From positions 806,001 through 870,000 of the forward strand of contig OZ020253.1 in the NCBI GenBank assembly GCA_963971285.1: 64,000 nt of DNA, read 5' to 3'. Numbering within the stretch: the stretch's first letter is position 1; every line of letters begins with the position of its first letter. Positions 36,201-51,200 of this stretch are shown in pieces. This DNA is from Astropecten irregularis. Taxonomy: Eukaryota > Echinodermata > Asteroidea > Paxillosida > Astropectinidae. Position numbers and translations under genes: made by a program. The notes below the pieces were generated by a model. It saw only the letters and a list, made by a program, of their open reading frames with translations, was not told where the DNA came from and did no database searches.

Positions 36201-39200
36201 TACCAAAACAAACATGTATGTAATTTCCTAAGATCAAAACATGCCAAACTGAAACCATCTGAAGATGTGAAAACAATAGAAGTCACTTAAAGAATCAGAT
36301 TTCAAGATTCATGTCTGTTTCAGTTTTACCTTGGACCGTCACAGCAAAAGAGCAGGTTCCCATGTTCCCTGCCGTGTCGGTAACGTTGTAAACTATGATG
36401 GTTTGACCGATGGGGAATGAATCCCCTGAATTATAGTTAGAGGTGGAACTGCTGACAGCTACATTGTCCATTGGGCCAACTGGACCCCACGTCACGACGG
36501 CTGTGGCCTGCTGTGGGTCATTGGGTACTGTTATTGACCCTGGACATGATGCAAAGTAAGGATCTGTTTCGTCTAAAGGAGGTGGGAGAACAAAAACAAA
36601 ACAATAACATCATCTACTAGTATGCTTCCTTCAAGTGATAAACTGCTGCAAACTGCTCATCTAACAAAAGAAATGACCTAAGATATATCAAAATGCTTGG
36701 AGTTGTGAGGGCCATAGACCAGAGAGATGCCTTTGCTCTACTGAAACTTCAGTTGGCATCCCCAGAGCAGTTACCTCTTAGTTACCAATGAAAATCACCT
36801 CCCATGAAATAGACCTTAACAGTTGATTTGACAGGAAGTCAACATCTTTTAATGGAATGCGAACCCAGTGAGCAGGGAATAAAGTGAACATTAAAACAAC
36901 TTACCAATGACCGTGATGACAAATAAGCATGAATTCATGTTGTTACTAGCATCCGTTGCTGTACAAGTCACTGTAGTCTCTCCAAAGCCAAAGGCCTGTC
37001 CGGACTGCGCAGTGCAGTTAATACTCACAACAGCACCTGAGTTGTCCTCTGCCATTGGTGGTGGCCAAGAAGCTTGACCAAATGGACTGTCTGCCGGGGC
37101 TGTAACGGTCTGGTTCCCTGGGCAACTGGTTAAATTGGGAATTTGGTCATCTGCAAATAAAAATTGCATTGAAACAAGCTTAGATAAATATCAAGTTTAG
37201 AATAGAATAAATGGAAGCACACGTGAACATTTTCCCCAAAGTTTTCATCTGAGGAACTGATTGGTTGAATATTAAATAAAAAATTCATCAAGTGATGCAA
37301 TCAAGTCTAAACATTTAAAAAGACTTGATACTGAGTTGCAGGTGGTTACTACAGAAAGCCTGCATATGCCTCACCTATGACCGTGACTGTGAAGTTGCAG
37401 TAGTTGTCATTCCCTGCAAAGTCCATGGCGTACAGTGACACCGGATTGACGCCAATGACCAGTGGCTGGCTGGGGGATAACATAGCATGCTGGACACCAC
37501 TGCCAGAGTCACTGACTGTGATTCCAAAGTCATACGGTGAGGCCACATCAGAGTTTGAATCGGCTGACACGCTGGTGACACTGGGTGGGCACTGACTAAA
37601 CACTGGTGGAGTCATGTCATACACTGAAACAGAACAAGAATCAGTGCAATAATCACACACACATAAAAGAAAAAACTGGACTCAAGTTTTTCATTTGTAT
37701 AAAAAAAACAGTATCAAAGAGACTTGTGAAAACAATTACAGCAGGTCCTTCTTGGAGAGCAAAAGAAAAAACAAAAACGAAACAAACAACAAATAGAATT
37801 TCAAACAAACTTTGGTTCTGCCTAATTTCTCTGAAATGAATGGCATTCCTTATCTTGTTAGATTGAGATTTCATTCGTCTTCCAGTGGACTTTCTTCTTG
37901 TGATCCTCACTAAGAGCAACATTTCCAGTTTCATTTCAGGGGATTTGGATGGTGTGATTCTTTGGTTAATTACTGATCTATACTCACTGTTTACGGTCAC
38001 CATGAAAGTGCACAGGAATGCGTTGCCTGAAAGGTCGGTGGCTGTTATGTTCACAGTGGTATTACCCAGCGGGAAGATGGAGCCACTGGCCAGTGGTGTG
38101 ACCTCAACAATTGGGGTTTGACCGGAGTTATCCACAAAGACGGGCTCGGTCCAGATAACTGTCGCATTTTCCACATTTGTTTCCTGTACGTAGACCACCA
38201 CGTTGGCTGGACACTGGGATGGTGGCGAAACTGTAGGCATCTCTTCATCTGAAAATCAGAAACGGTCATCTTTGGGAGTTACCTCCAATGCAATCAACGT
38301 CAGAGTCAGAGTTGGCTTCTCCACATCTTTTAAGATGCTCTTGGTAAATTTGAAATCTTTTTAAATAGTAATTTACCAGGATGGTTTTGAGATTTTGGGC
38401 TGTCTCATGTGTCCAAGTGTCAACTGTTTCAATCACTAAAATAAGACACAATCGGTGGTGAAAAAAATCCAAGAAATAATGCACAAATGACTCCATGCGG
38501 GTAATAATCATAGTTCATACAACATTGCATTATACAGCAGACATGCCTTGCCTGAGGTGGATTACATTGTCCTCAGTCAAATTTGTCCAGCCGTTTGACA
38601 AATTATCATTTACTATGTCAATGTTGAATGTATGCTATGATGTTGAATAAGGATTTGTGCGACATTTGAATATAGTATAAAATGGATTGGGATGGGGAAT
38701 GGGAATACGTGAGGGGGCAATACATTTCTTGTTTTTTTTATTGGTTTGTATTTTTTCTTGCTTTTAGGTCACTTATGTTGGAAGTCAATGTCACACGTAC
38801 ATTGATGTAAGTGCATGGGCATTGCATGTGGTACATTCAAAGTGTGGCCCTCCTATGCCTAATATATTTATGACAAAGTAAACTCAGCTTACCAAGCACA
38901 GTGATAGTCACGCGGCATACAGCATTGTTATTTGATGCATCAAGGGCAACATATACAATCTCATCAGTCCCGATGAGGAAATTGGTTCCGGATCGACCAA
39001 GGCCTGCGAGCTCTACACTGCCAGAGTTATCCTGTGCTGTCGGCTCTGTGAAGATAGGAGTCCCGTAGTTCTGGCCTGGAACTGTAGTGATGCTGAAATC
39101 GGCAGGACAACCATATATCACCGGATCCTCCGTGTCTATGGGAAAAGAGATCCCGAATATATTATTAGAATTCTGCAGCAGTATCTATGGTTCAGACAAT

Positions 39201-42200
39201 GACCGCTATGGAAACCCACATGGTCATTCAAAACTGAATGACCAATCAAATTTAACTTGCCTGCAGCCATTTGTGTTTTGACCCAAAGAAATGAAAAATG
39301 AATTTAGAATAATTATACTGTATACCGGTAGTATATATAACACTAATAGCAAACAATGAAAATGCAAACACTCCATTGGGATGCATAAACCCTTTTGTCC
39401 AGCTAGAGATTGGTAGTCAATTTGTATGAAGTGATCATCATTAACTATGAAACATTCAGAAATATGAGATTCCGTTTCTGCTGCTAAAACAGACATCTAA
39501 TATCAAATTTATAAAATATGGAAAGTATCTATGTATTCAAGGGAACACTGTAGTATCTTTTTTCATAAGAGAATATGGAAAAAAATAGTCCTAGCCATAG
39601 TCCTAGCCAATAATTGTGATCCAGCCCTTCAGGTTACACATAGCAACATCTGTATCCATAGTCCTAGCCATTCATTCTGATCCAGCCCTTCAAGTTACAC
39701 ATAGCAACATCTGTATCCATAGTCCTAGCCATTAATTTTGATCCAGCCCTTTGAGTATTTACCAATGACCGTGATGAAAAATTGACACGAGGCATTGTTC
39801 TCGGCTGCATCAGTGGCTAGAAGTGCGACCCGTGTTAGTCCCAGCTCAAAATTGCTGCCGTTGACGTGGCTGGACGCGACCGTGACTGTAGAGGGCCCAT
39901 TATCTGTCACTGTAGGAAAATCCCAGCTGACAATGGCATAGCTCACATTGGTTTCTGTCGCCTTGGTAATGTTACTTGGGCAAATTATAGTCGGTGGGAT
40001 GATGTCTGCCAAACAAGAAATGAACAACAAAAAGAAAACAAATTCACATCATCATTGGTAGAATGTAAAAGGCTACTTTGAATACTGTCAAAACCCAGAA
40101 TCTGAAAATAAAACAAAAAAGAAGGGAACATTTCTTTGAACAGGTCTCACTTAACAGGTTATGATCAGAGCATGAGCAAAAATATCCTTGATAGCACAAA
40201 TCAAGAGCAATCCCTACCACAAAAAGGGACACTTTGAAAGTTGTGGATATCAATTCCCGTGCCGTCCCAGCTGGTGGAAAAGTCCTTCAAGGAAAGATAG
40301 GTAGTGTATTTCCTATAGACCGATCCGACGGCATGATATACTGTCCACCATTACTGCAGTGTCCCCGCCTGCCTTTTGTCCAACAACAAAGGAATTTACG
40401 CTTCGCCGCACACTATACTTGCAGGGTGTACGTGCTATGATTAGGGGACCCTGCAGTATAGAGCGTGGCGGACGTAAATTCTTTTGATGCTGGACAAAAT
40501 ATGGGCGGGGACACTGCAGTAACGGCAGATGTTTTTTTACCACCATATGGTCGAGCCGTTGGATCGGTGTTATAAGACTATAAGACTACTCATGGTCATG
40601 TCTGAAGCCTGTGAGCACATGTGCAAGTGGACACAACTAGTGTATATCGTTATAGTATCACACTAATACCAAAAGGATACTATCAGTGATTCTATGCCCT
40701 TTAATAATAAACTAAATAAATGAACGCAGAAGACAGCATACCTGCCACGAGCACAGTGAAGTTGCAGAAACCTACATTACCACTGCTATCTGTTGCATTA
40801 TACCAGACAGTGGTCTCAATGCCCAGTGCGAAGTCAGAGCCATTTTGGGGGCTGGACAATACGTCTTGGAAGGACCCAGAGTTATCGGTCACCACAGGGG
40901 CAGGCCAAGTGACCGAGCTGCCCATTAAGTTATCAATCAATGCATAGACCTGATCCGGCGGGCACATCAGTACGGGAGCCTCAGTATCTATGGACAGAAC
41001 CCACAATGAAATCAATCTTAAAATACAAAGCTCAGTTTCGGTTTAGTCCCAAAAGCTTGACAGTTACTGCGGAAGTGTGTTAATTAATACTGAGCAAACT
41101 AAATTAGAAGCTGATCAAGTAGTGTCATGTGACTGACTATGGAACTGACACCAGATTGTCATCAACGACACATTTATTTGTACCTCTGTTTGCATTAACC
41201 TCTATTATTAATTATCTTTATCAAAAATGTATTTAATATTGTTTTGTTTTTCTAGTGATAGAACATGTTTGAATGGTTTAAACAGCTAATGGATTCTTTA
41301 ACAACCAAAAGAGGCCGTTCTCAGTATTACTAACTAATGTTCAACAACACTTTTCTCCCCAAATCCTAGGACAAACAACTTTGATATTTTTGTGACAGCC
41401 ATGATATGTGACCATGATTGTGATGGGAAGTAATTCCAAAAGCTACTTACCAATAATTGTGATTTCCAAAATGCAGGAGGCTGGATTCCCATACTGGTCA
41501 GTTGCAGTGTATGTCAGTGAATGTAATGTTGGTAAACCACTTACAAGAGTAAGGCTCACAGACTGACCAACACTGTATAACACTGTAACATAACTAATTG
41601 TTATGGTTGGTGATCCAGAGTTGTCTGAGGATGATGCTGGAGCAGGAAGTGTGACTTGTTTGTAGGCAACATTGGCATCAGTGGCATACGTGCTATTAGA
41701 TGGACACACAATGCTGGGAGGCTCATTATCTGGTGAAGTAAAATAGCAAAAATAATATGCACTTTAATGATACACATTCCAAACCTTTATTTCCAATGAA
41801 TGGTATATTCTTAGTCAAACCAGTCTCGGCATCTTTGAATACACCAAACTAATATCAATTATTCAGTGAATGATATAAAAAATGCCAGTAAGGTCTAAAT
41901 GCTTTGTAACTCACCTTCAACAGTAATGTTGAACATACAGTTGCCAGTCAGCCCTTCTCCATCTGTTGCAATGCAGATAACAGTATGAACACCAATACTC
42001 AGTGTTGCTCCAGTCATTTCCACTCCAAAGCAATTGACAGACATAACACCCACATTGTCTGTGGCATTGGGACGGTCATAGGTCACATATGCAGTGGCTG
42101 CACCAGGAGATGTTGAAAATGTAAGATCAGCACAGTCTACCACAACAGGGGGTTCCATATCTGTAACCAACAGAGAAAGAAAATATACCGGTAAAGATAT

Positions 42201-45200
42201 TCAACAAATGAATACACAATGTTACGAAAGAACATATATGAGCAACTTGCATACTAAATGTAGTTACATGTCACCAATGGACCCTTCCGGCCTGTCAATA
42301 AAACTGTGCTCATAGACCAATTGGAAGACCCCTTTTAATCAGGTGATCACGAAAGCCTCGGTCAAACTCGGTATTCAACACGCAGTATATAAAACACACA
42401 CGTGGACGGGGCTTAAGAGCAAAGCCTCAACAGTCCATAGCAAGGAGGAGCTTTTGGCTTCAAATAACAAACAGACAGGATTATGATTATTTACTTCAGA
42501 TTGAAGCATGCATTGTGCACAAATCAATCGGTAACAATATCAATACAATTTTCTGACAGTAAATTTTGCTCAATGTAAACATTGAATCAGGATTGTCACT
42601 TTACCTTGAACTGTTATAGTGAATGTACACATTCCCATGTTGCCGCCGACATCGGTTGCATTGAACTGAACAACAGTGTCACCAATTGGAATAGAGGTGC
42701 CTGACATTACATCAGAAACAGGAATAATATCCAGCATGGAGTTGTCAGTGACATTGACTGATGCCCAAGTTGCAGTGGCAGTTGATACGCCAGCATCCGT
42801 ACCGATTGTAAAAGATGCTGGACACTCTAAGACTGGATCCTCTTCATCTGAAACATTGAAGAAAATGAATTTGATATTTATCCATAGAGTGAAATGGCTT
42901 GTAAGGGTCAATCATGATTTCACAAGATACATTTGCAACATGGACCAACTCATATGGTGAGACAAAACAATTAAAAATTAAAGAAGTATTAGTTACTTAC
43001 CAATAACAGTGATTTCCAAAATGCAGGAGGCTGGATTCCCATACTGGTCAGTTGCAGTGTATGTCAGTAAATGTAAGGTTGGTAAACCACTTACAAGAGT
43101 AAGGCTCACAGACTGACCAACACTGTATGTCATCCCACCATAATCAATTGTTATGGTTGGTGATCCAGAGTTGTCTGAGGATGATGCTGGAGCAGGAAGT
43201 GTGACTTGTTTGTAGGCAACATTGGCATCAGTCGCATTTGTGCTATTAGATGGACACACAATGCTGGGAGGCTCATTATCTGGTGAAGTAAAATAGCAAA
43301 AATAATATGCACTTTAATGATACACATACCAAACCTTTATTTCCAATGAATGGTATATTCTTAGTCAAACCAGTCTCGGCATCTTTGAATACACCAAACT
43401 AATATCAATTATTCAGTGAATGATATAAAAAATGCCAGTAAGGTCTAAATGCTTCGTAACTCACCTTCAACAGTAATGTTGAACATGCAATTGCCAGTCA
43501 TCCCTCCATCGTCTACTGCAATGCAGGTAACAATATGAACACCAATACTCAGTGTTTCTCCTGTCATTTCCACTCCAAAGCAATTGACAGACATTATACC
43601 CACATTGTCTGTGGCATTGGGACGCTCATAGGTCACATATGCAGTGGCTGCACCAGGAGATGTTGAATATGTAAGATCAGCACAATCTACCACAACAGGG
43701 GGTTCAATATCTGTAACCAACAGAGAAAGAAATATAAAGATACTCAACAAATGAATACACAATGTTAAGAAAGAACACATATGAGCAACTTATATACTAC
43801 ATGTAGTTACATGTCACCAATGGACCCTTCCAGCCTGTCAATCAGACTGTGCTCAAAGACCAATTGGAAGACCCCATTTAATCAGGTGATCACGAAAGCC
43901 TCGGTCAAACTCGGTCACATGCAGTATATAAAACACACACGTGGACGGGGCTTAAGAGCAAAGCCTCAACGGTCCATAGCAAGGAGGAGCTTTTGGCTTC
44001 AAATAATAAACAGACAGGATTATGATTTTTTACTTCAGATTGAAGCATGCATTGTGCACAAAATCAATTGGTAACAATAGCAATACAATTTTCTGACAGT
44101 AAATTTTGCTCAATGTAAACATTGAATCAGGATTGTCACTTTACCTTGAACTGTTATAGTGAATGTACACATTCCCATGTTGCCGCCGACATCGGTTGCA
44201 TTGAACTGAACAACAGTGTCACCAATTGGAATGGAGGTGCCTGACATTACATCAGAAACAGGAATAATATCCAGCATGGAGTTGTCAGTGACATTGACTG
44301 ATGCCCAAGTTGCAGTGGCAGTTGATACGCCAGCATCCGTACCGATTGTAAAAGATGCTGGACACTCTAAGACTGGATCCTCTTCATCTGAAACATTGAA
44401 GAAAATGAATTTGATATTTATCCATAGAGTGAAATGGCTTGTAAGGGTCAATCATGATTTCACAAGATACATTTGCAACATGGACCAACTCATATGGTGA
44501 GACAAAACAATTAAAAATTAAAGAAGTATTAGTTACTTACCAATAACAGTGATTTCCAAAATGCAGGAGGCTGGATTCCCATACTGGTCAGTTGCAGTGT
44601 ATGTCAGTAAATGTAAGGTTGGTAAACCACTTACAAGAGTAAGGCTCACAGACTGACCAACACTGTATGTCATCCCACCATAACTAATTGTTATGGTTGG
44701 TGATCCAGAGTTGTCTGAGGATGATGCTGGAGCAGGAAGTGTGACTTGTTTGTAGGCAACATTGGCATCAGTCGCATTTGTGCTATTAGATGGACACACA
44801 ATGCTGGGAGGCTCATTATCTGGTGAAGTAAAATAGCAAAAATAATATGCACTTTAATGATACACATACCAAACCTTTATTTCCAATGAATGGTATATTC
44901 TTAGTCAAACCAGTCTCGGCATCTTTGAATACACCAAACTAATATCAATTATTCAGTGAATGATATAAAAAATGCCAGTAAGGTCTAAATGCTTCGTAAC
45001 TCACCTTCAACAGTAATGTTGAACATGCAATTGCCAGTCATCCCTCCATCGTCTACTGCAATGCAGGTAACAATATGAACACCAATACTCAGTGTTTCTC
45101 CTGTCATTTCCACTCCAAAGCAATTGACAGACATTATACCCACATTGTCTGTGGCATTGGGACGCTCATAGGTCACATATGCAGTGGCTGCACCAGGAGA

Positions 45201-48200
45201 TGTTGAATATGTAAGATCAGCACAATCTACCACAACAGGGGGTTCAATATCTGTAACCAACAGAGAAAGAAATATAAAGATACTCAACAAATGAATACAC
45301 AATGTTAAGAAAGAACACATATGAGCAACTTATATACTACATGTAGTTACATGTCACCAATGGACCCTTCCAGCCTGTCAATCAGACTGTGCTCAAAGAC
45401 CAATTGGAAGACCCCATTTAATCAGGTGATCACGAAAGCCTCGGTCAAACTCGGTCACATGCAGTATATAAAACACACACGTGGACGGGGCTTAAGAGCA
45501 AAGCCTCAACGGTCCATAGCAAGGAGGAGCTTTTGGCTTCAAATAATAAACAGACAGGATTATGATTATTTACTTCAGATTGAAGCATGCATTGTGCACA
45601 AAATCAATTGGTAACAATAGCAATACAATTTTCTGACAGTAAATTTTGCTCAATGTAAACATTGAATCAGGATTGTCACTTTACCTTGAACTGTTATAGT
45701 GAATGTACACATTCCCATGTTGCCGCCGACATCGGTTGCATTGAACTGAACAACAGTGTCACCAATTGGAATGGAGGTGCCTGTCATTACATCAGAAACA
45801 GGAATAATATCCAGCATGGAGTTGTCAGTGACATTGACTGATGCCCAAGTTGCAGTGGCAGTTGATAAGCCAGCATCCGTACCGATTGTAAAAGATATTG
45901 GACACTCTAAGACTGGATCCTCTTCATCTGAAACATGAGATGAGTATATAAATTTCCATCTTTAACCAAAGGAACAAAAGATTGCATTGAGAACTTTTAA
46001 ATGATTGGATACATGTTCCAAAGGTTACAAATGAAGTTACTTACCAATAACAGTGATTTCAAAAATGCATGAGGCTGGATTCCCATACTGGTCAGTTGCA
46101 TTGTATGTCAGTGAATGTAAGGTTGGTAAACCATTTACAAGAGTGAGTTTCACAGACTGACCAACACTGTATGTCATCCCAACATAATCAATTGTTATGG
46201 TTAGTGATCCAGAGTTGTCTGAGGATGATGCTGGAGCAGGAAGTGTGACTTGTTTGTAGGCAACATTGGCATCAGTGGCAACAGAGTAATTAGATGGACA
46301 CTCAATGCTGGGAGGCTCATTATCTGGTGAAGTAAAATAGCAAAAATAATATGCACTTTAATGATACACATACCAAACCTTTATTTCCAATGAATGGTAT
46401 ATTCTTAGTCAAACCAGTCTCGGCAAGTTTGAATAAACCAAACTAATATCAATTATTCAGTGAATGATATAAAAAATGCCAGTAAGGTCTAAATGCTTTG
46501 TAACTCACCTTCAACAGTAATGTTGAACATACAGTTGCCAGTCAGCCTTTCTCCGTCTGTTGCAATGCAGGTAACAGTATGAACACCAATACTCAGTGTT
46601 GCTCCCGTCATTTCCACTCCAAAGCAATTGACAGACATTACACCCACATTGTCTGTGGCATTGGGACGCTCATAGGTCACATATGCAGTGGCTGCACCAG
46701 GAGATGTTGAAAATGTAAGATCAGCACAGTCTACCACAACAGGGGGTTCCATATCTGTAACCAACAGAGAAAGAAATATACCGGTAAAGATATTCAACAA
46801 ATGAATACACAATGTTAAGAAAGAACACATATGAGCAACTTGCATACTAAATGAAGTTACATGTCACCAATGGACCCTTCCGGCCTGTCAATCAAACTGT
46901 GCTCATAGACCAATTGGAAGACCCCTTTTAATCAGGTGATCACGAAAGCCTCTTGAACTCAGTCACATGCTGTACATAAAACACACACGTGGACGGGGCT
47001 TAAGAGCAAAGCCTCAAGGGTCCATATAGTCTAGATTGCTAGACGTAGTTATCGTACCCGCCACCACGAGAGGGCGTATCATGACAATCCGCTAGTGACG
47101 CACGAGTGCAAGACTACTAACTTGGACTTCGATAACTACGTCTAGACGATCTCTGATTATTTACCGTATGCGTGCGCACCTACCGTGCCTAATTATATGA
47201 CGTATACATAATATATCCTGCATAATTAGGTCAAGCAATGCATATTCATATGTCTAGTCCCCTGACTTACCTCGCACCGTCTATAATGCACTGCATGTTA
47301 TGTACTGTACAGTACTAGTACAGTACGCGTGGGGGGCTTCATGCGACGCATTCAGCCCGAGGCATGGGCGCCGGGCCCGTGATAACCAGTGCGGTCCATC
47401 CGCGCACGGACGTTCGTGTAGTATTTTTTATGCGAGACCGCACGGCCTGCAAGTGACTGAGTCAGTCACCCGGTCCCCGTTGCATTTTTTTTTTGGGGGG
47501 GGGGGGGGATTTTCGAGCGGAGCGGGCAAGCCTAATAGAGACGATTTTTTGTCATACATGAAAATCATTTCATGGCCTCAAAATATTTTTGTGTCATCAA
47601 AATTATATTTTGTGTATTCATGTGGAAATCTTTTCGGTCCCTCAAAACATAGAGCTAGGAACAGATCAAAATTGTTTCATCGATCATGCCCCCAAATTCC
47701 TTTTGTCAAAAACATTACGTCAACTCGCAAACATTATGTCAACTCGCAAACATTGCGTCAACTCGCAAACATTACGTCAACTCGCAAACATTGCCTCAAC
47801 TCGCAAACATTAATTGCCTCAACTCGCAAACATTGCCTCAACTCTCAAACATTGCCTCAACTCGCAAACATTGCATCAACTCGCAAACATTGCGTCAACT
47901 CACAAACGTTACGTCAACTCGCAAACATTGCGACAACTCGCAAACATTACGTCAACTCAAAAACATTACGTCAACTCAAAAACATTGCGTCAACTCAAAA
48001 ACATTGCTTCAACTCAAAAACATTTTGTGAATAATTCTGAAAATCCTTATTTATGTTTTCAACATGCATAACCCAAGTACGTGTAAAAAATTGCCGGGGG
48101 AAATTTCACCGCCGACAATCATTATTCAATTTATTGTGCACAAGTATTAATGGGACTTGACTGACACATGTGGGCCATGTTTTCTCCGAAGGCAAAGACC

Positions 48201-51200
48201 ATGCCCGGCCGCCGTCCCGGTCCGTAGCTCCCTGCCTCACCGTACGCGTAGGCCTACGAGTATGAGGCGAGCCCGGTTACGTACACACCGTACCAGTCCT
48301 CCCGCCTACTGTCAGGCCGAGGAACTTCCAGCCAGTGGAAGAACAAGTGAGCTACCTGGCTATTGTGCATTTTCGTGTTGTGTGTACCCGTGTGCGAAGC
48401 GCAAATTATTCAACAATATCGCGCACGCGCACTTGTTCCCCCCCGAAAACGGGGGGAAATAATCAGAGATCGCCTAGACGTAGTTATCGAAGTCCAAGTT
48501 AGTAGTCGTGCACTCGTGCGTCACTAGCGGATTGTCATGATAGGCCCTCTCGTGGTGGCGGGTACGATAACTACGTCTAGCAATCTAGACTACGGTCCAT
48601 AGCATGCAAGGAGGAGCTTTTGGCTTCAAATAATAAACAGACAGGATTATGATTTTTTACTTCAGATTGAAGCATGCATTGTGCACAAAATCAATTGGTA
48701 ACAATAGCAATACAATTTTCTGACAGTAAATTTTGCTCAATGTAAACATTGAATCAGGATTGTCACTTTACCTTGAACTGTTATAGTGAATGTACACATT
48801 CCCATGTTGCCGCCGACATCGGTTGCATTGAACTGAACAACAGTGTCACCAATTGGAATGGAGGTGCCTGCCATTACATCAGAAACAGGAATAATATCCA
48901 GCATGGAGTTGTCAGTGACATTGACTGATGCCCAAGTTGCAGTGGCAGTTGATACGCCAACATCCGTCCCGATTGTAAAAGATGCTGGACACGTTAAGAC
49001 TGGATCCTCTTCATCTGAAACATGAGATTATATAAATTGCATATAAATAAAAGGAACAAGAGACTGCTTTGTAAACTATCAAATGATTGGCAACATGTTG
49101 AAGAATTAAGAAATGAAGTTACTTACCAATAATGGTGATTGACCAAATGCATGAAGCAAACTCGGAATACGGGTCAATTGCAGCATATGACACAGTATGT
49201 TGGGTTGGTAAACCACCCACAAGATTAAACTTCACAGACTGACCAACATTGTACACCACCATATTATAAGCAACTGATACGGTAAATGATCCAGAGTTGT
49301 CTGAGGCTGATGTTTCAGCAGGAAGTGTGACTTGTTTGTAGGCAACATTGGCATCTGTGGCAACAGTTTCATCAGATGGACACACAATGCTGGGAGGCTC
49401 ATTATCTAAAAAAAAAACCAGTAAATGTAAATTTGATTTGTAATATATCAAGTTCTGTCAACTTAAATCAATAGGAACAGCATTAGGGTCAACCCAAACT
49501 TCAGCTTAGCTTATACTCTTACCTTCGACCACTACCATGAAGGTGCAGGAGGCATTGTTTCCGTGTGAATCCTCTGCAGTCACAGTCACACTGGCCGTGC
49601 CAATTGGGAATTGGGATCCTGAAGCTGGACTTGAGACTGGTGTGATGTCCTCCCCAGAGTTATCAGTCACAGTCACATTCCAGGTCACTGTAGCATAATT
49701 CATCCCAGAATCGGTATCCGTCATAATGTTTGCAGGGCATTCTATCTCAGGATCAGTCTGGTCTGAAAGACAAGATATTAAGACATAAAAAAACTTTATT
49801 CAGAAACACGATTGAGGGAAGAGTTAAGCTAAACCTTGATATCACACTGCCTTCCATACTTCTCAGATTCCAAGCAAATTGTTCGATTTACTAGACAACA
49901 CCCTGTTGCAAAACATTTTAGTACCACAGACTTATAAAGGTCAAAATTAATAGTTACATCCACTTAATAGGGTTTAGTTATAATACGTGCTACTTGAAAA
50001 AATAATAAAGAAACAAGATTATGATCATTAACTTCAAACTGAAGCATGCATTGTGTAAAGAAATGATTTCTGTAAGTGCAAATTATGCTCAATGTAAATT
50101 TGAATCAGGATTGTTGTTTTACCTTGAACTGTTATAGTGAATGTACACATTCCCATGTTGTCGCTGACATCGGTTGCATTGTACTGAACAACAGTATTAC
50201 CAATTGGAATGGAGGTGCCTGCCATTACATCAGATACAGGAACAATATCCAGCATGGAGTTGTCAGTGACATTGACTGATGCCCAAGTTGCAGTAGCAGT
50301 TGATACACCAGCATCCGTAACGATTGTAAAAGATGCTGGACACTCTAAGACTGGATCCTCTTCATCTGAAACATGAGATTATATAAATTGCATATAAATA
50401 AAAGGAACAAGAGACTGCTTTGTAAACTATCAAATGATTGGCAACATGTTGAAGAATTAAGAAATGAAGTTACTTACCAATAATGGTGATTGTCCAAATG
50501 CATGAAGCAAACTCGGAATACGGGTCAATTGCAGCATATGACACAGTATGTTGGGTTGGTAAACCACCCACAAGATTAAACTTCACAGACTGACCAACAT
50601 TGTACACCACCATATTATAAGCAACTGATACGGTAAATGATCCAGAGTTGTCTGAGGCTGATGTTTCAGCAGGAAGTGTGACTTGTTTGTAGGCAACATT
50701 GGCATCTGTGGCAACAGTTTCATCAGATGGACACACAATGCTGGGAGGCTCATTATCTAAAAAAAAAACCAGTAAATGTAAATTTGATTTGTAATATATT
50801 AAATTCTGTCAACTTAAATCAATAGGAACAGCATTAGGGTCAACCCAAACTTCAGCTTAGCTTATACTCTTACCTTCGACCTGTACCATGAAGGTGCAGG
50901 AGGCATTGTTTCCATGTGAATCCTCTGCAGTCACAGTCACACTGGCCGTGCCAATTGGGAATTGGGATCCTGAAGCTGGACTTGAGACTGGTGTGATGTC
51001 CTCCCCAGAGTTATCAGTCACAGTGACATTCCAGGTCACTGTAGCATAATTCATCCCAGAATCGGTATCCGTCATAATGTTTGCAGGGCATTCTATCTCT
51101 GGATCAGTCTGGTCTGAAAGACAAGATATTAAGACATAAAAAAAACTTTATTCAGAAACACGATTGAGGGAAGAGTTAAGCTAAACCTTGATATCACACT

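Larger units (their letters stand above)
41451..42960. repeat. Three-exon HYR unit, array 1 copy 1 (A-B-C along the plus strand)
   Basis: The first of the 1.54-1.55-kb higher-order units: HYR 21, 20 and 19 plus their introns. The next unit starts 1550 bp further on. Introns match as well as exons. Confidence 0.85.
43001..44540. repeat. Three-exon HYR unit, array 1 copy 2
   Basis: 1540 bp, almost identical to copy 3 (44541-46080) over exons and introns; only scattered single-base changes are visible, for example at about 43144 and 44027. Confidence 0.9.
44541..46044. repeat. Three-exon HYR unit, array 1 copy 3
   Basis: Starts exactly 1540 bp after copy 2. Type A, B and C exons at 44541, 45005 and 45685. 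After the C exon the intron differs from copy 2, so the copy ends near 45930-46044. Confidence 0.9.
47018..48601. mobile_element. Long-TIR DNA transposon (MULE-like) in the intron between HYR 10 and 11
   Basis: The element 47027-48592 starts TAGTCTAGATTGCTAGACGT and ends with its complement; terminal inverted repeats run ~136 bp. Target duplication: GGGTCCATA (47018-47026) and CGGTCCATA (48593-48601). The empty site is visible in sister introns as AACGGTCCATAGCAAGG. Each TIR itself contains an inverted pair (CTAGACGTAGTTATCG / CGATAACTACGTCTAG). Long TIRs plus a 9-bp duplication fit Mutator-like elements. No transposase frame is seen, so it is non-autonomous. Confidence 0.8.
49127..50477. repeat. 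Three-exon HYR unit, array 2 copy 1 (A'-B'-C)
   Basis: Period 1351 bp to the next copy; HYR 9, 8 and 7 plus introns. It shares A- and C-type exons with array 1 but has a different middle exon (B'). Confidence 0.9.

Noticed and set aside
38266..38511. Minus-strand frame near HYR 25 as a further exon
   Set aside because: No HYR, EGF or other motif. The splice chain from HYR 24 to HYR 25 is complete without it.
47300..48071. Open frames of up to 244 residues inside the long-TIR element
   Set aside because: They consist of the 19-bp minisatellite (TLRQLANIASTRKH repeats) and show no transposase motif.
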